Assembly (NCBI GenBank): GCA_020638295.1
Contig: JACKIU010000001.1
Span: 310,001-374,000 of the forward strand
Origin: Rhodospirillales bacterium
GTDB lineage: Bacteria > Pseudomonadota > Alphaproteobacteria > Micavibrionales > Micavibrionaceae
Reading direction: 5' to 3'
Length of the DNA: 64,000 nt
Position 1 is the first letter of the stretch. Every line of letters starts with the position of its first letter. Below the pieces are notes generated by a model. It ran no database searches. It worked only from the letters and a program-made list of their open reading frames with translations, and was not told where the DNA came from. Of the stretch, positions 15,030 to 24,308 are shown in pieces. The position numbers were made by a program, and so were the translations under genes.

Positions 15030-16865
15030 ATGAGAGTTTTACTGTCTGTTTTTGCGTTGGTGTTTGTGAGCCTTCCTGCTTTGGCCGAAACGCCGGTGCC
15101 GAATACGCCGCCGCCCGCACCGGTTCATGCGATTGCGCTGCACGGCATGCCGAAATATGCGCCGGATTTTACGCATGTTGATTACGTGAACCCGGATGCG
15201 CCGAAGGGCGGGACGCTCAAGCTCAACGCGATCGGCAGTTTTGATTCCCTCAATCCGTTTATCGTTAAAGGCACGCCGGCGGCGGGGCTCAATTTCCTGC
15301 GCTCGGGTCTTGTTTATGAAAGCCTGATGCAAAATGCCTGGGATGAGCCGTTTACGCTGTATGGCGTGATCGCCGAAAGCATAGAGATGCCCGAGGATAA
15401 GAGCTGGGTGGCGTTCAATCTGCGCCCGGAGGCCCGGTGGGCCGATGGTGCGCCGATTACGGCTGAGGATGTCGTGTGGACGTTTAACACGATCACCAGC
15501 GAGGGCCAGCCGTTTTTCAAGGCCTATTACGGGGATGTGGAAACGGTTGAGGCGACAAGCGCGCGGCGCGTGAAATTCACCTTTAAAGTCGCGGGCAATG
15601 CCGAATTGCCGCTGATCGTGGCGGAGATGGCGATTTTACCGAAGCATTACTGGACGCAAGACGGGCGCGCATTCAACCAGACCTCGCTGGAGGCGCCATT
15701 GGGCAGCGGGCCATATGCGGTCGGCAAGGTCGAGGCCGGTCGCAGAATAGAATATGTGCGCCGGGAAGACTGGTGGGGCAAGGATTTGCCGCTGTTTAAG
15801 GGCTTTAATAATTTCGAGCGGATTACTTACGATTATTACCGCGATAGCAATGTGGCGCTGGAGGCGTTCTTTGCCGGGGAATTCGATGTGCAGATCGAAA
15901 ACACCGCCAAGCTGTGGGAAACCGCTTACGATGCCGCTCCGGTCAAAGACGGCCGCATCGCTAAGGAAGAGATCGAAAATGCGAGCCCGGCCGGGATGCA
16001 GGCCTTCATTTACAATATCCGCCGCCCGGTGTTTCAGGACGACGCCGTGCGCGAGGCACTTAGCTTTGCGTTCGATTTCGAATGGTCGAACAAGCAGTTT
16101 GCCTATGGCGCATATACCCGCACGGATAGTTATTTTGAGAACTCGGAGCTGGCCTCTTCCGGTTTGCCACAGGGGCGCGAGTTGGAGTTGCTGGAGCGTT
16201 TTCGCGGAAAGATTCCTGATGCGGTTTTCACCGAAACGTATGAACCACCAAAGACAGACGGCTCCGGCAATGCGCGGGCGAATTTGCGCACGGCGATGAC
16301 ACTCCTCGATGAAGCCGGGTGGAAACTGGGCGCGGATGGGGTGCGTGCCAAAGATGGTGTGCGCCTCGAATTTGAAATTCTCGATGCCAATCCGATGTTC
16401 GAGCGCTGGGTTTTGCCTTTCACCAAAAATCTTGAGCGGATCGGCGTGAAGGCGAATTTCCGCGTCGTGGACAGTGCGCAATATCAAAACCGGATGAACG
16501 GGTTTGATTTTGACATGACGGTCGGCGGGTTCGGTCAGTCAGCTTCGCCGGGGAATGAGCAGCGCGATTTCTGGGGCAGTGAAAAAGCCGACATTGAAGG
16601 CTCTCGTAATTACATCGGCATCAAAGACCCGGTCATCGATCAGTTGATCGAGGAACTCATTCAAGCCAAGAGCCGTGAAGATCTGGTTGCACACTGTCAG
16701 GCGATGGACCGGATTTTATTGTGGAATCATTATGTGATCCCGATGTGGCATTTCCCGAAATGGCGGATTGCGCATTGGGCGCATATTGAACGACCCGAAA
16801 ATCTCTCAGGGATCAGCCCACTGATTTCGCAGACATGGTGGGCGAAAGACGCAGGAACGAAGTAA
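15030..16865 (+). CDS. yejA: peptide ABC transporter substrate-binding protein (YejA-like)
   Basis: A 611-residue periplasmic solute-binding protein of family 5. The first 20 residues (MRVLLSVFALVFVSLPALAE) form a signal peptide. FTHVDYVNPDAPKGGTLKL then gives the typical YejA start, and the fold continues through WADGAPITAEDVVWTFN and GSGPYAVGKVEAGRRIEY. The start at 15030 is preceded by AAAAGGATTTG; longer in-frame starts add an implausible leader. It should deliver oligopeptides to YejB and YejE (19633-21961), with YejF at 35746. It is unusual that kdsB, a phosphatase gene and an orphan gene separate it from the permeases. Confidence 0.88.
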   Translation: MRVLLSVFALVFVSLPALAETPVPNTPPPAPVHAIALHGMPKYAPDFTHVDYVNPDAPKGGTLKLNAIGSFDSLNPFIVKGTPAAGLNFLRSGLVYESLMQNAWDEPFTLYGVIAESIEMPEDKSWVAFNLRPEARWADGAPITAEDVVWTFNTITSEGQPFFKAYYGDVETVEATSARRVKFTFKVAGNAELPLIVAEMAILPKHYWTQDGRAFNQTSLEAPLGSGPYAVGKVEAGRRIEYVRREDWWGKDLPLFKGFNNFERITYDYYRDSNVALEAFFAGEFDVQIENTAKLWETAYDAAPVKDGRIAKEEIENASPAGMQAFIYNIRRPVFQDDAVREALSFAFDFEWSNKQFAYGAYTRTDSYFENSELASSGLPQGRELELLERFRGKIPDAVFTETYEPPKTDGSGNARANLRTAMTLLDEAGWKLGADGVRAKDGVRLEFEILDANPMFERWVLPFTKNLERIGVKANFRVVDSAQYQNRMNGFDFDMTVGGFGQSASPGNEQRDFWGSEKADIEGSRNYIGIKDPVIDQLIEELIQAKSREDLVAHCQAMDRILLWNHYVIPMWHFPKWRIAHWAHIERPENLSGISPLISQTWWAKDAGTK

Positions 16866-17654
16866 ATGAATATCGCGATTGTCATTCCTGCGCGTTACGG
16901 CTCGACCCGGTTTCCGGGCAAGCCTTTGGCGATGATTGGCGGGCAGAGCATGCTGCGCCGTGTGGTGGCGGTGGCGCAGGATGACGTGCTGGGCGGGTAT
17001 GACATTGATCTGATGGTGGCGACCGAGGATGAGCGCATTGCCGCGCATACCACCGAAATTGGCGTGGAATGCGTGATGACGCCGGAAAGCTGCGCAACCG
17101 GTTCGGATCGGGTTTTGGCCGCCGTGAAAGCAAGCGGGCGGGCTTATGATTTCATCCTGAATTTGCAAGGCGATGCGCCGTTTACGCCCCCTGCCCTGCT
17201 GAAAGGCTTGATCGATCTGGCCAAGTCCCGCCCTGATGCGCCGGTGGTGACGCCTGTGCATGCGTTAAGCTGGGCCGAGCTGGATGCGCTGCGCGAGAAA
17301 AAGCAAACGACGCCGTTTTCGGGCACAACCGCGATTGTATCCGAAGGGCGGGCCTTGTGGTTTTCGAAAAATATACTCCCGGCAATCCGTAGAGAAGATC
17401 GCAGCGTCGAGCCATCGCCGGTGTATCAGCATATCGGGCTGTATGGATATCGCCCCGATGCGCTGGAGCGTTTTTGCGCCCTGCCCCAGAGCCGGTATGA
17501 AATTCTCGAAGGGCTGGAGCAATTGCGGCTGATTGAAACCGGCATTGCGGTCCATGTGTTAGAAACCGAAGTCGCGCCGGGCAGCATTCAATCGGGCATT
17601 GATTCACCGGAAGACGTAGCACGGGCGGAAGAGATGTTGAAGGCCGCCTCATGA
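16866..17654 (+). CDS. kdsB: 3-deoxy-manno-octulosonate cytidylyltransferase
   Basis: KdsB activates Kdo with CTP to give CMP-Kdo for lipopolysaccharide core synthesis. The nucleotide-binding start IPARYGSTRFPGKPLAMIGG is diagnostic, followed by VATEDERIAAHT, LNLQGDAPF and the C-terminal IDSPEDVARAEEML. At 262 residues the length is normal. It begins three bases after the yejA stop and overlaps the next gene by four bases, so yejA, kdsB and the phosphatase gene form one unit. Its presence shows that this organism makes a Kdo-containing outer membrane. Confidence 0.95.
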   Translation: MNIAIVIPARYGSTRFPGKPLAMIGGQSMLRRVVAVAQDDVLGGYDIDLMVATEDERIAAHTTEIGVECVMTPESCATGSDRVLAAVKASGRAYDFILNLQGDAPFTPPALLKGLIDLAKSRPDAPVVTPVHALSWAELDALREKKQTTPFSGTTAIVSEGRALWFSKNILPAIRREDRSVEPSPVYQHIGLYGYRPDALERFCALPQSRYEILEGLEQLRLIETGIAVHVLETEVAPGSIQSGIDSPEDVARAEEMLKAAS

Positions 17655-18277
17655 CAACTTTAATCATCGCCCGCCATGGAAATACGTTCGGACCGGAAGA
17701 CACCCCGACGCGGGTGGGGCGGCATACCGACCTGCCGCTGGTTGAAAAAGGCCGAGCGCAAGCCAAGGCGATTGGTCAATATCTTAAAGAAAACAAGCTG
17801 ATCCCGGATGTTGTTTATGCATCGCATTTACGACGCACTGTTGAAACGGCGGAGATAGCAATCAAGGAAACGGGCGTGAGCAATCCGGTCTATCAGCTTG
17901 GGATTTTTGATGAAATCGATTACGGGCCGGATGAAAACAAACCCGAAGAGGATGTGATTGCGCGGATCGGAAAACAGGCGATTGCCGATTGGGATGAGCA
18001 CGCCATCGTGCCGGACGAGTGGAAAGTGAACCCGGGCGAGATTATCCAAAACTGGCATGATTTTGCCGATCAGGTGTGCGCGCATGACGATGAGGAAACC
18101 GCGCTGGTGGTGACCTCGAACGGCATTGCGCGCTTCGCCCCGCATATTACCGGGGATTTTGAGACTTTTGCCTCCGGTCACAGGATTAAGCTGGCGACCG
18201 GGGCATTAGGGATTCTCAAGCATGAGGCCGGGCGCTGGCGGGTTGTCGCGTGGAATGTGCAGCTCTCTACTATCTGA
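17651..18277 (+). CDS. histidine phosphatase family protein lacking the second catalytic His
   Basis: A 208-residue phosphoglycerate-mutase-like protein. The RHG motif with the nucleophilic His9 is intact (IIARHGNT), and YASHLRRTVETAEIA is the normal following helix. The acid residue is probably in FDEIDYG. At the second catalytic His position (normally VTHGG) it reads VVTSNGIARF, so that His is missing. This variant may be a real subfamily with altered chemistry or a non-mutase phosphatase. It overlaps kdsB by four bases, suggesting a sugar-phosphate or envelope link, but the substrate is unknown. Confidence 0.7.
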   Translation: MTTLIIARHGNTFGPEDTPTRVGRHTDLPLVEKGRAQAKAIGQYLKENKLIPDVVYASHLRRTVETAEIAIKETGVSNPVYQLGIFDEIDYGPDENKPEEDVIARIGKQAIADWDEHAIVPDEWKVNPGEIIQNWHDFADQVCAHDDEETALVVTSNGIARFAPHITGDFETFASGHRIKLATGALGILKHEAGRWRVVAWNVQLSTI

Positions 18278-18282
18278 TTTTA

Positions 18283-18331
18283 TTGACATAATTGTATTTT
18301 TATATTAAAAAGTCTGCTCATAACTGAGCAG
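18283..18331 (+). promoter_or_regulatory. TTGACA promoter and a hairpin over the ribosome site
   Basis: TTGACA lies at 18283-18288, with AT-rich -10 candidates (TATTAA or TTAAAA) near 18303-18310. CTGCTCA (18314-18320) and TGAGCAG (18325-18331) then form a perfect seven-base stem with a TAAC loop, ending inside the AGGA ribosome site before the GTG at 18343. The stem could limit translation. Confidence 0.45.
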
Positions 18332-18342
18332 GAATTTTAAGA

Positions 18343-19557
18343 GTGCCTTCGAATACTGATTTTCCGGAAAAAATTTCTAAAAGGAATTTGACTGATAGCA
18401 AGATTTTGCGTGAACTTTCCTCAAGCGCACATTCCTTTGCTCTACCTTTTATACATAGGGGTATCGGGCAACTGGGGCTAGTGTGCTCGCTTGATGCCGG
18501 AAGAGCCTTTATGCAGAAAAACGGTTTTTTTATCGATGATGTCTTGTCTCTCGGAGGGTTAATTAAAAAAGTTTCCGAATACAATCGATGCACCGCTCCA
18601 TGCAGGGATGAATTTTTTCTCGTTACGATTGAAGCTAAACATAATCTTGAGGCCGCTGGCTTTTTATTTCACCGGGGCCCATCCAAAGAAGCACTGATTG
18701 AGTTTGCAGATGCCTTTCCTGCGCAGAACGGTCATGCTCACAGACCTCATTTTTATAAGAATGTAGCGAAATCAAATATTAATAACCCTAACCTGATCCG
18801 CGTTTGGTCGAGCGAAATACACAAGGGCATTGAACACACGCAAGAAGCTGTAGACAACGATATCCCAGCAGTGACCAAAGACGGACGTTTCGGAATACTA
18901 AGTCGAAAACATGCCCTAGAACTCAAAGAAGCCATGTTCGGCGCCACTACAGGTATTTTTATTGATAGGAGCGTTTCAGAACTTGCACAAAACTATAAAC
19001 GCTACACATCTCTGGTCGAGGACGGCAAAAATTTTATACGCATTGATGAGAGAGATAGCCACAGAAGGGTCACGCCACGCGACCGCGTTCTGGTACCTGG
19101 GTACGCGCTGGAATTTCTTGATCTAGACCCGGATAGCGGAACGATTACCGGAGTTAAAAATACGAACAAATTGTTCATGTGGTTTGCCATGAACGGAGAA
19201 ATCGACACGGATTTTCTGCATAAAACGCGTTTTCGTCTAAACTCAGCGGACATCGGCAAGCTCAATCTTGTTGAAAACGCCATGAAGACGCTCAGAACCT
19301 CTAACGACCTGATCACTGTGCAAAATATCAGGCGCCCAATTCATGAACAGGGCAAAGAACGTCGAATTAGACGCACTCCGGGACACATGAAATTCAGCTG
19401 TCCGGTCGGCATATCCTTTACATTGTATGCGAATGGCCGGGCTTCAGATGTGGTCATTGGTTCCGGGCGTCCGAATGCGTTGTGTAAGGCGGCATTGAGC
19501 CAACCGGAAGACATAGATCTGATCTATAGAGGTCGGAATTATAGCTTAGGCTTTTAA
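18343..19557 (+). CDS. solitary 404-residue protein of unknown function
   Basis: Translation probably begins at a GTG (18343) 10 bases after AGGA. The protein is soluble, with no signal peptide, membrane segment or known domain. The C-terminal third is very basic (HEQGKERRIRRTPGHMK), and histidines cluster around HAHRPHFYKN near residue 130. It is flanked by the yejA-kdsB-phosphatase unit upstream and yejB downstream and splits what is normally a continuous yej operon. Its AT-rich composition and private promoter match the other solitary genes here. Function cannot be assigned. Confidence 0.6.
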   Translation: MPSNTDFPEKISKRNLTDSKILRELSSSAHSFALPFIHRGIGQLGLVCSLDAGRAFMQKNGFFIDDVLSLGGLIKKVSEYNRCTAPCRDEFFLVTIEAKHNLEAAGFLFHRGPSKEALIEFADAFPAQNGHAHRPHFYKNVAKSNINNPNLIRVWSSEIHKGIEHTQEAVDNDIPAVTKDGRFGILSRKHALELKEAMFGATTGIFIDRSVSELAQNYKRYTSLVEDGKNFIRIDERDSHRRVTPRDRVLVPGYALEFLDLDPDSGTITGVKNTNKLFMWFAMNGEIDTDFLHKTRFRLNSADIGKLNLVENAMKTLRTSNDLITVQNIRRPIHEQGKERRIRRTPGHMKFSCPVGISFTLYANGRASDVVIGSGRPNALCKAALSQPEDIDLIYRGRNYSLGF

Positions 19558-19632
19558 AGTTTAACCACAACCCCGTTGCCAAACGCGTTTTCAATCTTTC
19601 GCTTTGCGGGCTTTTGTCTATAATCGCTGTTT

Positions 19633-20739
19633 ATGGCTGCCTATGTCTTTAAACGTTTGCTGTTAATGCCGCCGACATTGTTCGGAATATTGCTGATTTC
19701 CTTTGTGATTATTCAGTTCGTGCCCGGCGGGCCGGTCGAGCGGATGATTGCCGAGTTGCAAGGGCATGGCACCGAGGCCACCGCGCGCTTTGGCGGCGGA
19801 TCGGGCAGCGGGGATATGGCCGCAGGCAATGCGATGAGCTCGGCCGGGCAGTCGAGCAAATATCGCGGGGCGCAGGGGCTGGACCCGGAATTTATCGCCG
19901 AGTTGGAAGCGCTGTACGGGTTTGACAAGCCTGCGCATGAGCGATTCTGGATCATGGTGAAGAATTATACGCGGTTTGATCTGGGGACCAGTTATTACCG
20001 GGATATTGGGGTTCTGGATCTGGTGCTGGAAAAAATGCCGGTGTCGATTTCGTTGGGCCTTTGGAGCACACTGATTATCTATCTGATTTCCATTCCGCTG
20101 GGGATTAAAAAGGCGGTGCGCGACGGCAGCGCCTTTGATATCTGGACCAGCGCAGCGGTGTTTATCGGCTATGTGATTCCGTCTTTCATGTTTGCGATTT
20201 TGTTGATCGTGCTGTTTGCCGGAGGGCGGTATTTCGATCTGTTTCCGTTGCGCGGTCTGGTGTCCGACGGGTGGGAGGAGATGAGCTTTATCGAGCTGGC
20301 GCTGGATTATATGTGGCATATGGTGTTGCCGATTGCGGCGATGGTGATTTCGGGCTTTGCTTCGCTGACCCTGCTGACCAAGAATTCATTTCTGGATGAG
20401 ATTAACAAGCAATATGTGCTGACCGCGCGGGCCAAGGGGTTGAGTGAAAAGCAGGTGCTGTACGGGCATGTGTTTCGTAATGCGATGATTATCGTGATTG
20501 CGGGTTTTCCGGCGGCGTTCGTGCATATTTTCTTTACCGGGGCGTTGCTGATCGAGGTTATTTTCAGCCTGGATGGTTTGGGGCTCTTGGGCTATGAGAG
20601 CGTTATGAACCGCGATTACCCGGTTGTGCTGGGCACGCTGTATATCTTCGCGCTGATCTCGCTGGTCATGCATCTGGTGCGCGATGTCGTTTATGTGATG
20701 GTCGATCCGCGTATCGATTTTGAAGCCCAAGGGACATAG
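19633..20739 (+). CDS. yejB: peptide ABC transporter permease YejB
   Basis: A 368-residue inner-membrane permease of the binding-protein-dependent type, with about six transmembrane helices starting at FKRLLLMPPTLFGILLISF. A periplasmic loop (about 40-100) contains the Gly/Ser-rich stretch FGGGSGSGDMAAGN seen in YejB homologues. The EAA coupling loop reads ARAKGLSEKQVLYGHVFRNA. It should pair with YejE to form the channel for the YejA-delivered substrate. A repeat-filled 180-base gap separates it from yejE. Confidence 0.9.
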   Translation: MAAYVFKRLLLMPPTLFGILLISFVIIQFVPGGPVERMIAELQGHGTEATARFGGGSGSGDMAAGNAMSSAGQSSKYRGAQGLDPEFIAELEALYGFDKPAHERFWIMVKNYTRFDLGTSYYRDIGVLDLVLEKMPVSISLGLWSTLIIYLISIPLGIKKAVRDGSAFDIWTSAAVFIGYVIPSFMFAILLIVLFAGGRYFDLFPLRGLVSDGWEEMSFIELALDYMWHMVLPIAAMVISGFASLTLLTKNSFLDEINKQYVLTARAKGLSEKQVLYGHVFRNAMIIVIAGFPAAFVHIFFTGALLIEVIFSLDGLGLLGYESVMNRDYPVVLGTLYIFALISLVMHLVRDVVYVMVDPRIDFEAQGT

Positions 20740-20765
20740 GGGACGGCGTGATGACATGTTTAAAC

Positions 20766-20910
20766 CGCGAAGACACGAAGGCGCGAAGAGATCGAAAAAA
20801 CCTGAAAGGCCGCAGGCCAAAAACCGTTTCCTTTAATGATTTTAAGATTTTAATTTCTGCGGCTTCGCCACGGCTAAACCGTGAAGTCTTCGTGTCTTCG
20901 TGTCTTCGTG
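20766..20910. repeat. palindromic CGAAGACACGAAG repeat between yejB and yejE
   Basis: CGCGAAGACACGAAGGCGCG at 20766 onward is mirrored by CTTCGTGTCTTCGTGTCTTC from 20888 to 20910, forming a large imperfect hairpin between two co-directional operon genes. A remnant (TTCTTCGTGGCTTTGTGTCT) lies before yejA near 14962-14981. The GTG that ends the repeat is only 10 bases before the yejE start. Confidence 0.65.
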
Positions 20911-20920
20911 GTGACAAAAT

Positions 20921-21961
20921 ATGACTCTCTCTCCCATCACACAGCGGCGATTATCGCAGTTTAAAGCCAATAAGCGCGGGTTTTGGAGTTTTTGGATTTT
21001 TCTGTTCCTGTTGGTCTTTGCACTGGGGGCGGAATTTATAGCCAATGATAAACCGATCCTCATTCAATATGATGGTGGGTATTACTTCCCGACCTTTTCC
21101 ACCTATCCCGAAACAACATTTGGCGGGGATTTTGAAACCGAGACGGAATATCGCGATCCGTATGTTGTCGAGTTGATCGAGGGCCCTAAAAATGGTCGGG
21201 ATGGGTGGATGGTATGGCCGCCGATCCGGTTTTCCTATGACACGATCAATTATAATTTGCCTCAGCCAGCGCCCTCCCCGCCCACCGGAGAGAATATTTT
21301 CGGCACCGACGACCAAGGGCGCGATGTGGCGGCGCGGGTTATTTACGGCTTTCGGATTTCGGTGTTGTTCGGGCTGGCGCTGACGATTATCAGTTCGATC
21401 ATCGGAGTGGCTGCAGGCGCGGTGCAGGGCTATTACGGCGGACGTGTTGATCTGGTGATGCAGCGCATTATCGAGATCTGGGGGAGTATGCCGAGCCTGT
21501 ATATCCTGATTATCTTTTCCTCGATCTTTATTCCGGGGTTTTGGACGCTGCTGGCGATTTTGCTGCTGTTTAGCTGGGTCAGCTTGGTCGATGTGGTGCG
21601 GGCGGAGTTCCTGCGGGCGCGGAATTTCGATTATGTCCGTGCGGCGCGGTCACTGGGGGTTTCGAACCCGGTGATTATGTGGCGGCATGTGCTGCCCAAT
21701 GCGATGGTGGCCACGATCACCTTTATGCCCTTTATCCTGACCGGCTCGATTACCGCACTGACATCGCTGGATTTTCTGGGTCTTGGCCTGCCGCCGGGCA
21801 GCCCGTCTCTGGGCGAATTACTGGCGCAGGGGAAGAATAATTTACAAGCGCCGTGGCTGGGGATTGCGGCGTTTATCTCGCTGGCCTTTATGCTGAGCCT
21901 GCTGACCTTTATCGGGGAAGCCGTGCGCGATGCGTTTGATCCGCGCAAAACGACGGTGTAA
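20921..21961 (+). CDS. yejE: peptide ABC transporter permease YejE
   Basis: A 346-residue permease, second half of the YejBE channel. The N-terminus has a cytoplasmic basic stretch (QRRLSQFKANKRGFWSFW) and one helix, then a long periplasmic region with PTGENIFGTDDQGRDVAARV, typical of DppC/OppC/YejE. The EAA loop reads RAARSLGVSNPVIMWRHVLP. The C-terminus closes with DAFDPRKT. Length and features are normal. The nearest downstream gene is convergent and unrelated; the cognate ATPase yejF is 14 kb away. Confidence 0.92.
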   Translation: MTLSPITQRRLSQFKANKRGFWSFWIFLFLLVFALGAEFIANDKPILIQYDGGYYFPTFSTYPETTFGGDFETETEYRDPYVVELIEGPKNGRDGWMVWPPIRFSYDTINYNLPQPAPSPPTGENIFGTDDQGRDVAARVIYGFRISVLFGLALTIISSIIGVAAGAVQGYYGGRVDLVMQRIIEIWGSMPSLYILIIFSSIFIPGFWTLLAILLLFSWVSLVDVVRAEFLRARNFDYVRAARSLGVSNPVIMWRHVLPNAMVATITFMPFILTGSITALTSLDFLGLGLPPGSPSLGELLAQGKNNLQAPWLGIAAFISLAFMLSLLTFIGEAVRDAFDPRKTTV

Positions 21962-21969
21962 TTCTCGTT

Positions 21970-22866
21970 TTAAATCACCAATTTTTCTGCCAATTCATGA
22001 TTAAACCCATGATTTTTATCCATATCAACAACATGCCGGGGAACCGCCACCATCAATGGAACACCCAAAACGCGCTCCGCAACACTGATTTGCGTGAAGC
22101 AAACGGATTCCGCTTTTTCTGCCGCAGGGCCTTCAAGTTCATACCCCATAGAATCGAGTTTTAATGCAATATCACTCACATCGAAAAATCTGTCGGGCTC
22201 TTCCAAAAAGGATGTCACACAGTCTATCATATCCGTGAACCCTTTTTTACAGGAATCATTTCGCGTCTCACGATGTGCTTCTCTATTCTCCCTTATCTTT
22301 TGTACAACATCGCCAGCAACGAGCTCGAAAAAGTAATTGTTTAAACCTGCTTGCGCCCCCTCGGGATCGCAACTATGAGCCATAAAGCTATGGTCTCTAT
22401 AGCCATGTTGAACGCGCGCGACATCTCCAATAACTTCGTCGCGCTCGCTTAAGGCAGATGTCAGCACACGCCGAGCATTTATTCTTCCCCACAAAACAGC
22501 GTGACACTCAGATGCACCCTTATTTGCCCTGTAGAATTCTTGTAATTTGTCCGTTTGATTTACAATCTCGGTAATTCGCACGGAGCTGCCAAAAATAACT
22601 CTGAGCCTGCTGTCGTTTTCATATTGTTTGGGACACAGCACCACATTCAAACCTGGAACCTGTTCTGCTACGGCTCCTATATGTTTCAGCACCTCCGCGA
22701 CCGGATCTCTTAGCCTTCTTTCATTCTTCGGGTCATATTTAAGGTTGGGGCTTATTTTTTCAGATAATTTCACCACAGCCGCGTCTACAGCTGCATTATC
22801 AACAGAAGTACAACCTGCCTGAGATGTTGAAAATAGCGAAAACCTTTGTAAAAATCGCCTTATCAT
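21970..22866 (-). CDS. solitary protein of unknown function
   Basis: A 298-residue protein; the ATG at 22866 with TAAGG about 10 bases before it is preferred to an in-frame GTG at 22884. The N-terminus (MIRRFLQRFSLFSTSQAGCT) is basic and weakly hydrophobic and could be a poor signal or mitochondrial-like presequence, though a Cys at about 19 raises the alternative of a lipoprotein. The rest is soluble and mixed alpha/beta, with no recognised family. It is convergent with yejE, with eight bases between the ends. AT-rich and single, like other orphans here. Confidence 0.6.
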   Translation of the reverse strand: MIRRFLQRFSLFSTSQAGCTSVDNAAVDAAVVKLSEKISPNLKYDPKNERRLRDPVAEVLKHIGAVAEQVPGLNVVLCPKQYENDSRLRVIFGSSVRITEIVNQTDKLQEFYRANKGASECHAVLWGRINARRVLTSALSERDEVIGDVARVQHGYRDHSFMAHSCDPEGAQAGLNNYFFELVAGDVVQKIRENREAHRETRNDSCKKGFTDMIDCVTSFLEEPDRFFDVSDIALKLDSMGYELEGPAAEKAESVCFTQISVAERVLGVPLMVAVPRHVVDMDKNHGFNHELAEKLVI

Positions 22867-23255
22867 GCTCGACACCCTTATCACCCGCTATGAAAAATAA
22901 ACTTTATGCGTTTAAATATACCCCCAACAACCTAAAAACAAGGGTTTTTAGCTATCGCTAATATAACCGCCCGAATAAAATATTGACAGAAGCACGAGAT
23001 TTACGCTTTAAAGCACTCATGGACAGAACAGTCGCCAACACCAACACACGACGACGCTCTCGCTAATCCCTTCCGATTAAGCGGGCATTTCTTCTTGCCT
23101 TCACTCTTTTTTCAGAAAATATGAACGCTTAAGCCGGATGGACTCTTGAATGAGAGGCTAAAGCGTTGCATTGTGTTGGGCGGCTGTGCGTATGAATATT
23201 AAACACCCCCACCCCTGCCCTCCCCTTGAGGGGGAGGGGGTAAGAGGAAGAATGA
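22867..23255. other. intergenic region before the arginine cluster
   Basis: No gene is seen in these 389 bases. A plus-strand TTGACA (22983-22988) lies in an AT-rich stretch and could start the arg cluster transcript. Near the end, a CCTCCCC/GGGGGAGG hairpin (about 23218-23240), related to the CCCTCTCCC palindromes at 41644 and inside lepA, ends just before the AAGAGGAAG ribosome site of the first gene. Confidence 0.4.
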
Positions 23256-24308
23256 ATGACAAAAATTTATATCGATAAAATCAGCTCCGTGACTACCAAT
23301 CTGGGGCTTAAACATGAAGAAAAGCTCACCGATCAGCTCTCATGCGAGATGGGGACAGTGCTGGCCGTACAGGTGCTGGAAGACAAGAGCATCTATAACG
23401 AGCTGGAGCTGCCGAGCGGGCGGATGAGCAAACTGAAAAAAGGCGATATCCTCGCTGTGGCGCTGGGCAACCGGATGGCCCTGAAAGGTTTTGTCGGGCA
23501 GTTGCCGAAGAAGCTTCAGGTTGACGATGTGATTCACCTGCTGAATTTCGGCGGTGTGGCGGGTGTTTGCACATCCGCCAATGTGCAGGAAGTCGGCGAG
23601 CCGCTACGGATTCGTGTACTGGGCGGGATTACACGCAAGGGCAAGCTGCTGAATATCGGGCAAGCGGCTTTGTACAAGCCGGTGCAGAGTATGAAGAGCC
23701 GGGTGCCTCTGATCATTACTACCGGGACATCGATGGATAGCGGGAAGACGACGGTGGCGATCGAGATTGTCAAATCACTTACGCGGATGGGGATGAAGCT
23801 GGCCGGAGCGAAGCTGACCGGCGTCGGAGCGGCGCGTGACTTGTTCAAGATGTATGATTACGGGATTTATGAAGGCGTGTCGTTTGTCGATTGCGGCATT
23901 ACCTCGACCGCGCAAATGCCTGACGCCGAGATGGTGGCGGTGGCCAAGGGCGCGATCGATCATCTGTCCAAATCCGAGCCGGATGCGATTATGATCGAGT
24001 TCGGCGACGGGTTGATGGGCAAATACGGCGTTGAGGCGATTTTGCGCGACCCGCAAATTCAGGCCAATGTCCGGTTTCATATCGGTTGTGCGCGCGATCC
24101 GGTGGGCGCGGTCGGACTGGCCGATTATTGCGAGGCCATCGGGCTGCCGATTGATCTGATGAGCGGGCCGGTGACGGATAACAATGTCGGGAAAGAGATT
24201 TTGAAAGAACGCAAAAGGATGATGACCTTTAACGCCTTTAGCCCGGATAATGCGTGGCTGGATCTGGTGATTGCCCGGTGGGCGGTGGAGTATCAGGATG
24301 CAGCGTAA
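23256..24308 (+). CDS. P-loop protein at the head of the arginine cluster (possibly DUF1611-like)
   Basis: A 350-residue two-domain protein. The N-terminal 140 residues are beta-rich (LKKGDILAVALGNRMALKGF). The C-terminal domain is a SIMIBI-like P-loop fold with GTSMDSGKTTVAIEIVKSL at about 155-173, then AGAKLTGVGAARD and MIEFGDGLMGKYG. This resembles DUF1611-type or dethiobiotin-synthetase-like proteins. Some DUF1611 proteins are reported to N-acetylate glutamate, which would suit the first step of arginine synthesis, but the family call is tentative. The ATG has AAGAGGAAG five bases upstream. It overlaps argC by 11 bases, which strongly suggests co-translation and a linked function. Confidence 0.55.
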   Translation: MTKIYIDKISSVTTNLGLKHEEKLTDQLSCEMGTVLAVQVLEDKSIYNELELPSGRMSKLKKGDILAVALGNRMALKGFVGQLPKKLQVDDVIHLLNFGGVAGVCTSANVQEVGEPLRIRVLGGITRKGKLLNIGQAALYKPVQSMKSRVPLIITTGTSMDSGKTTVAIEIVKSLTRMGMKLAGAKLTGVGAARDLFKMYDYGIYEGVSFVDCGITSTAQMPDAEMVAVAKGAIDHLSKSEPDAIMIEFGDGLMGKYGVEAILRDPQIQANVRFHIGCARDPVGAVGLADYCEAIGLPIDLMSGPVTDNNVGKEILKERKRMMTFNAFSPDNAWLDLVIARWAVEYQDAA

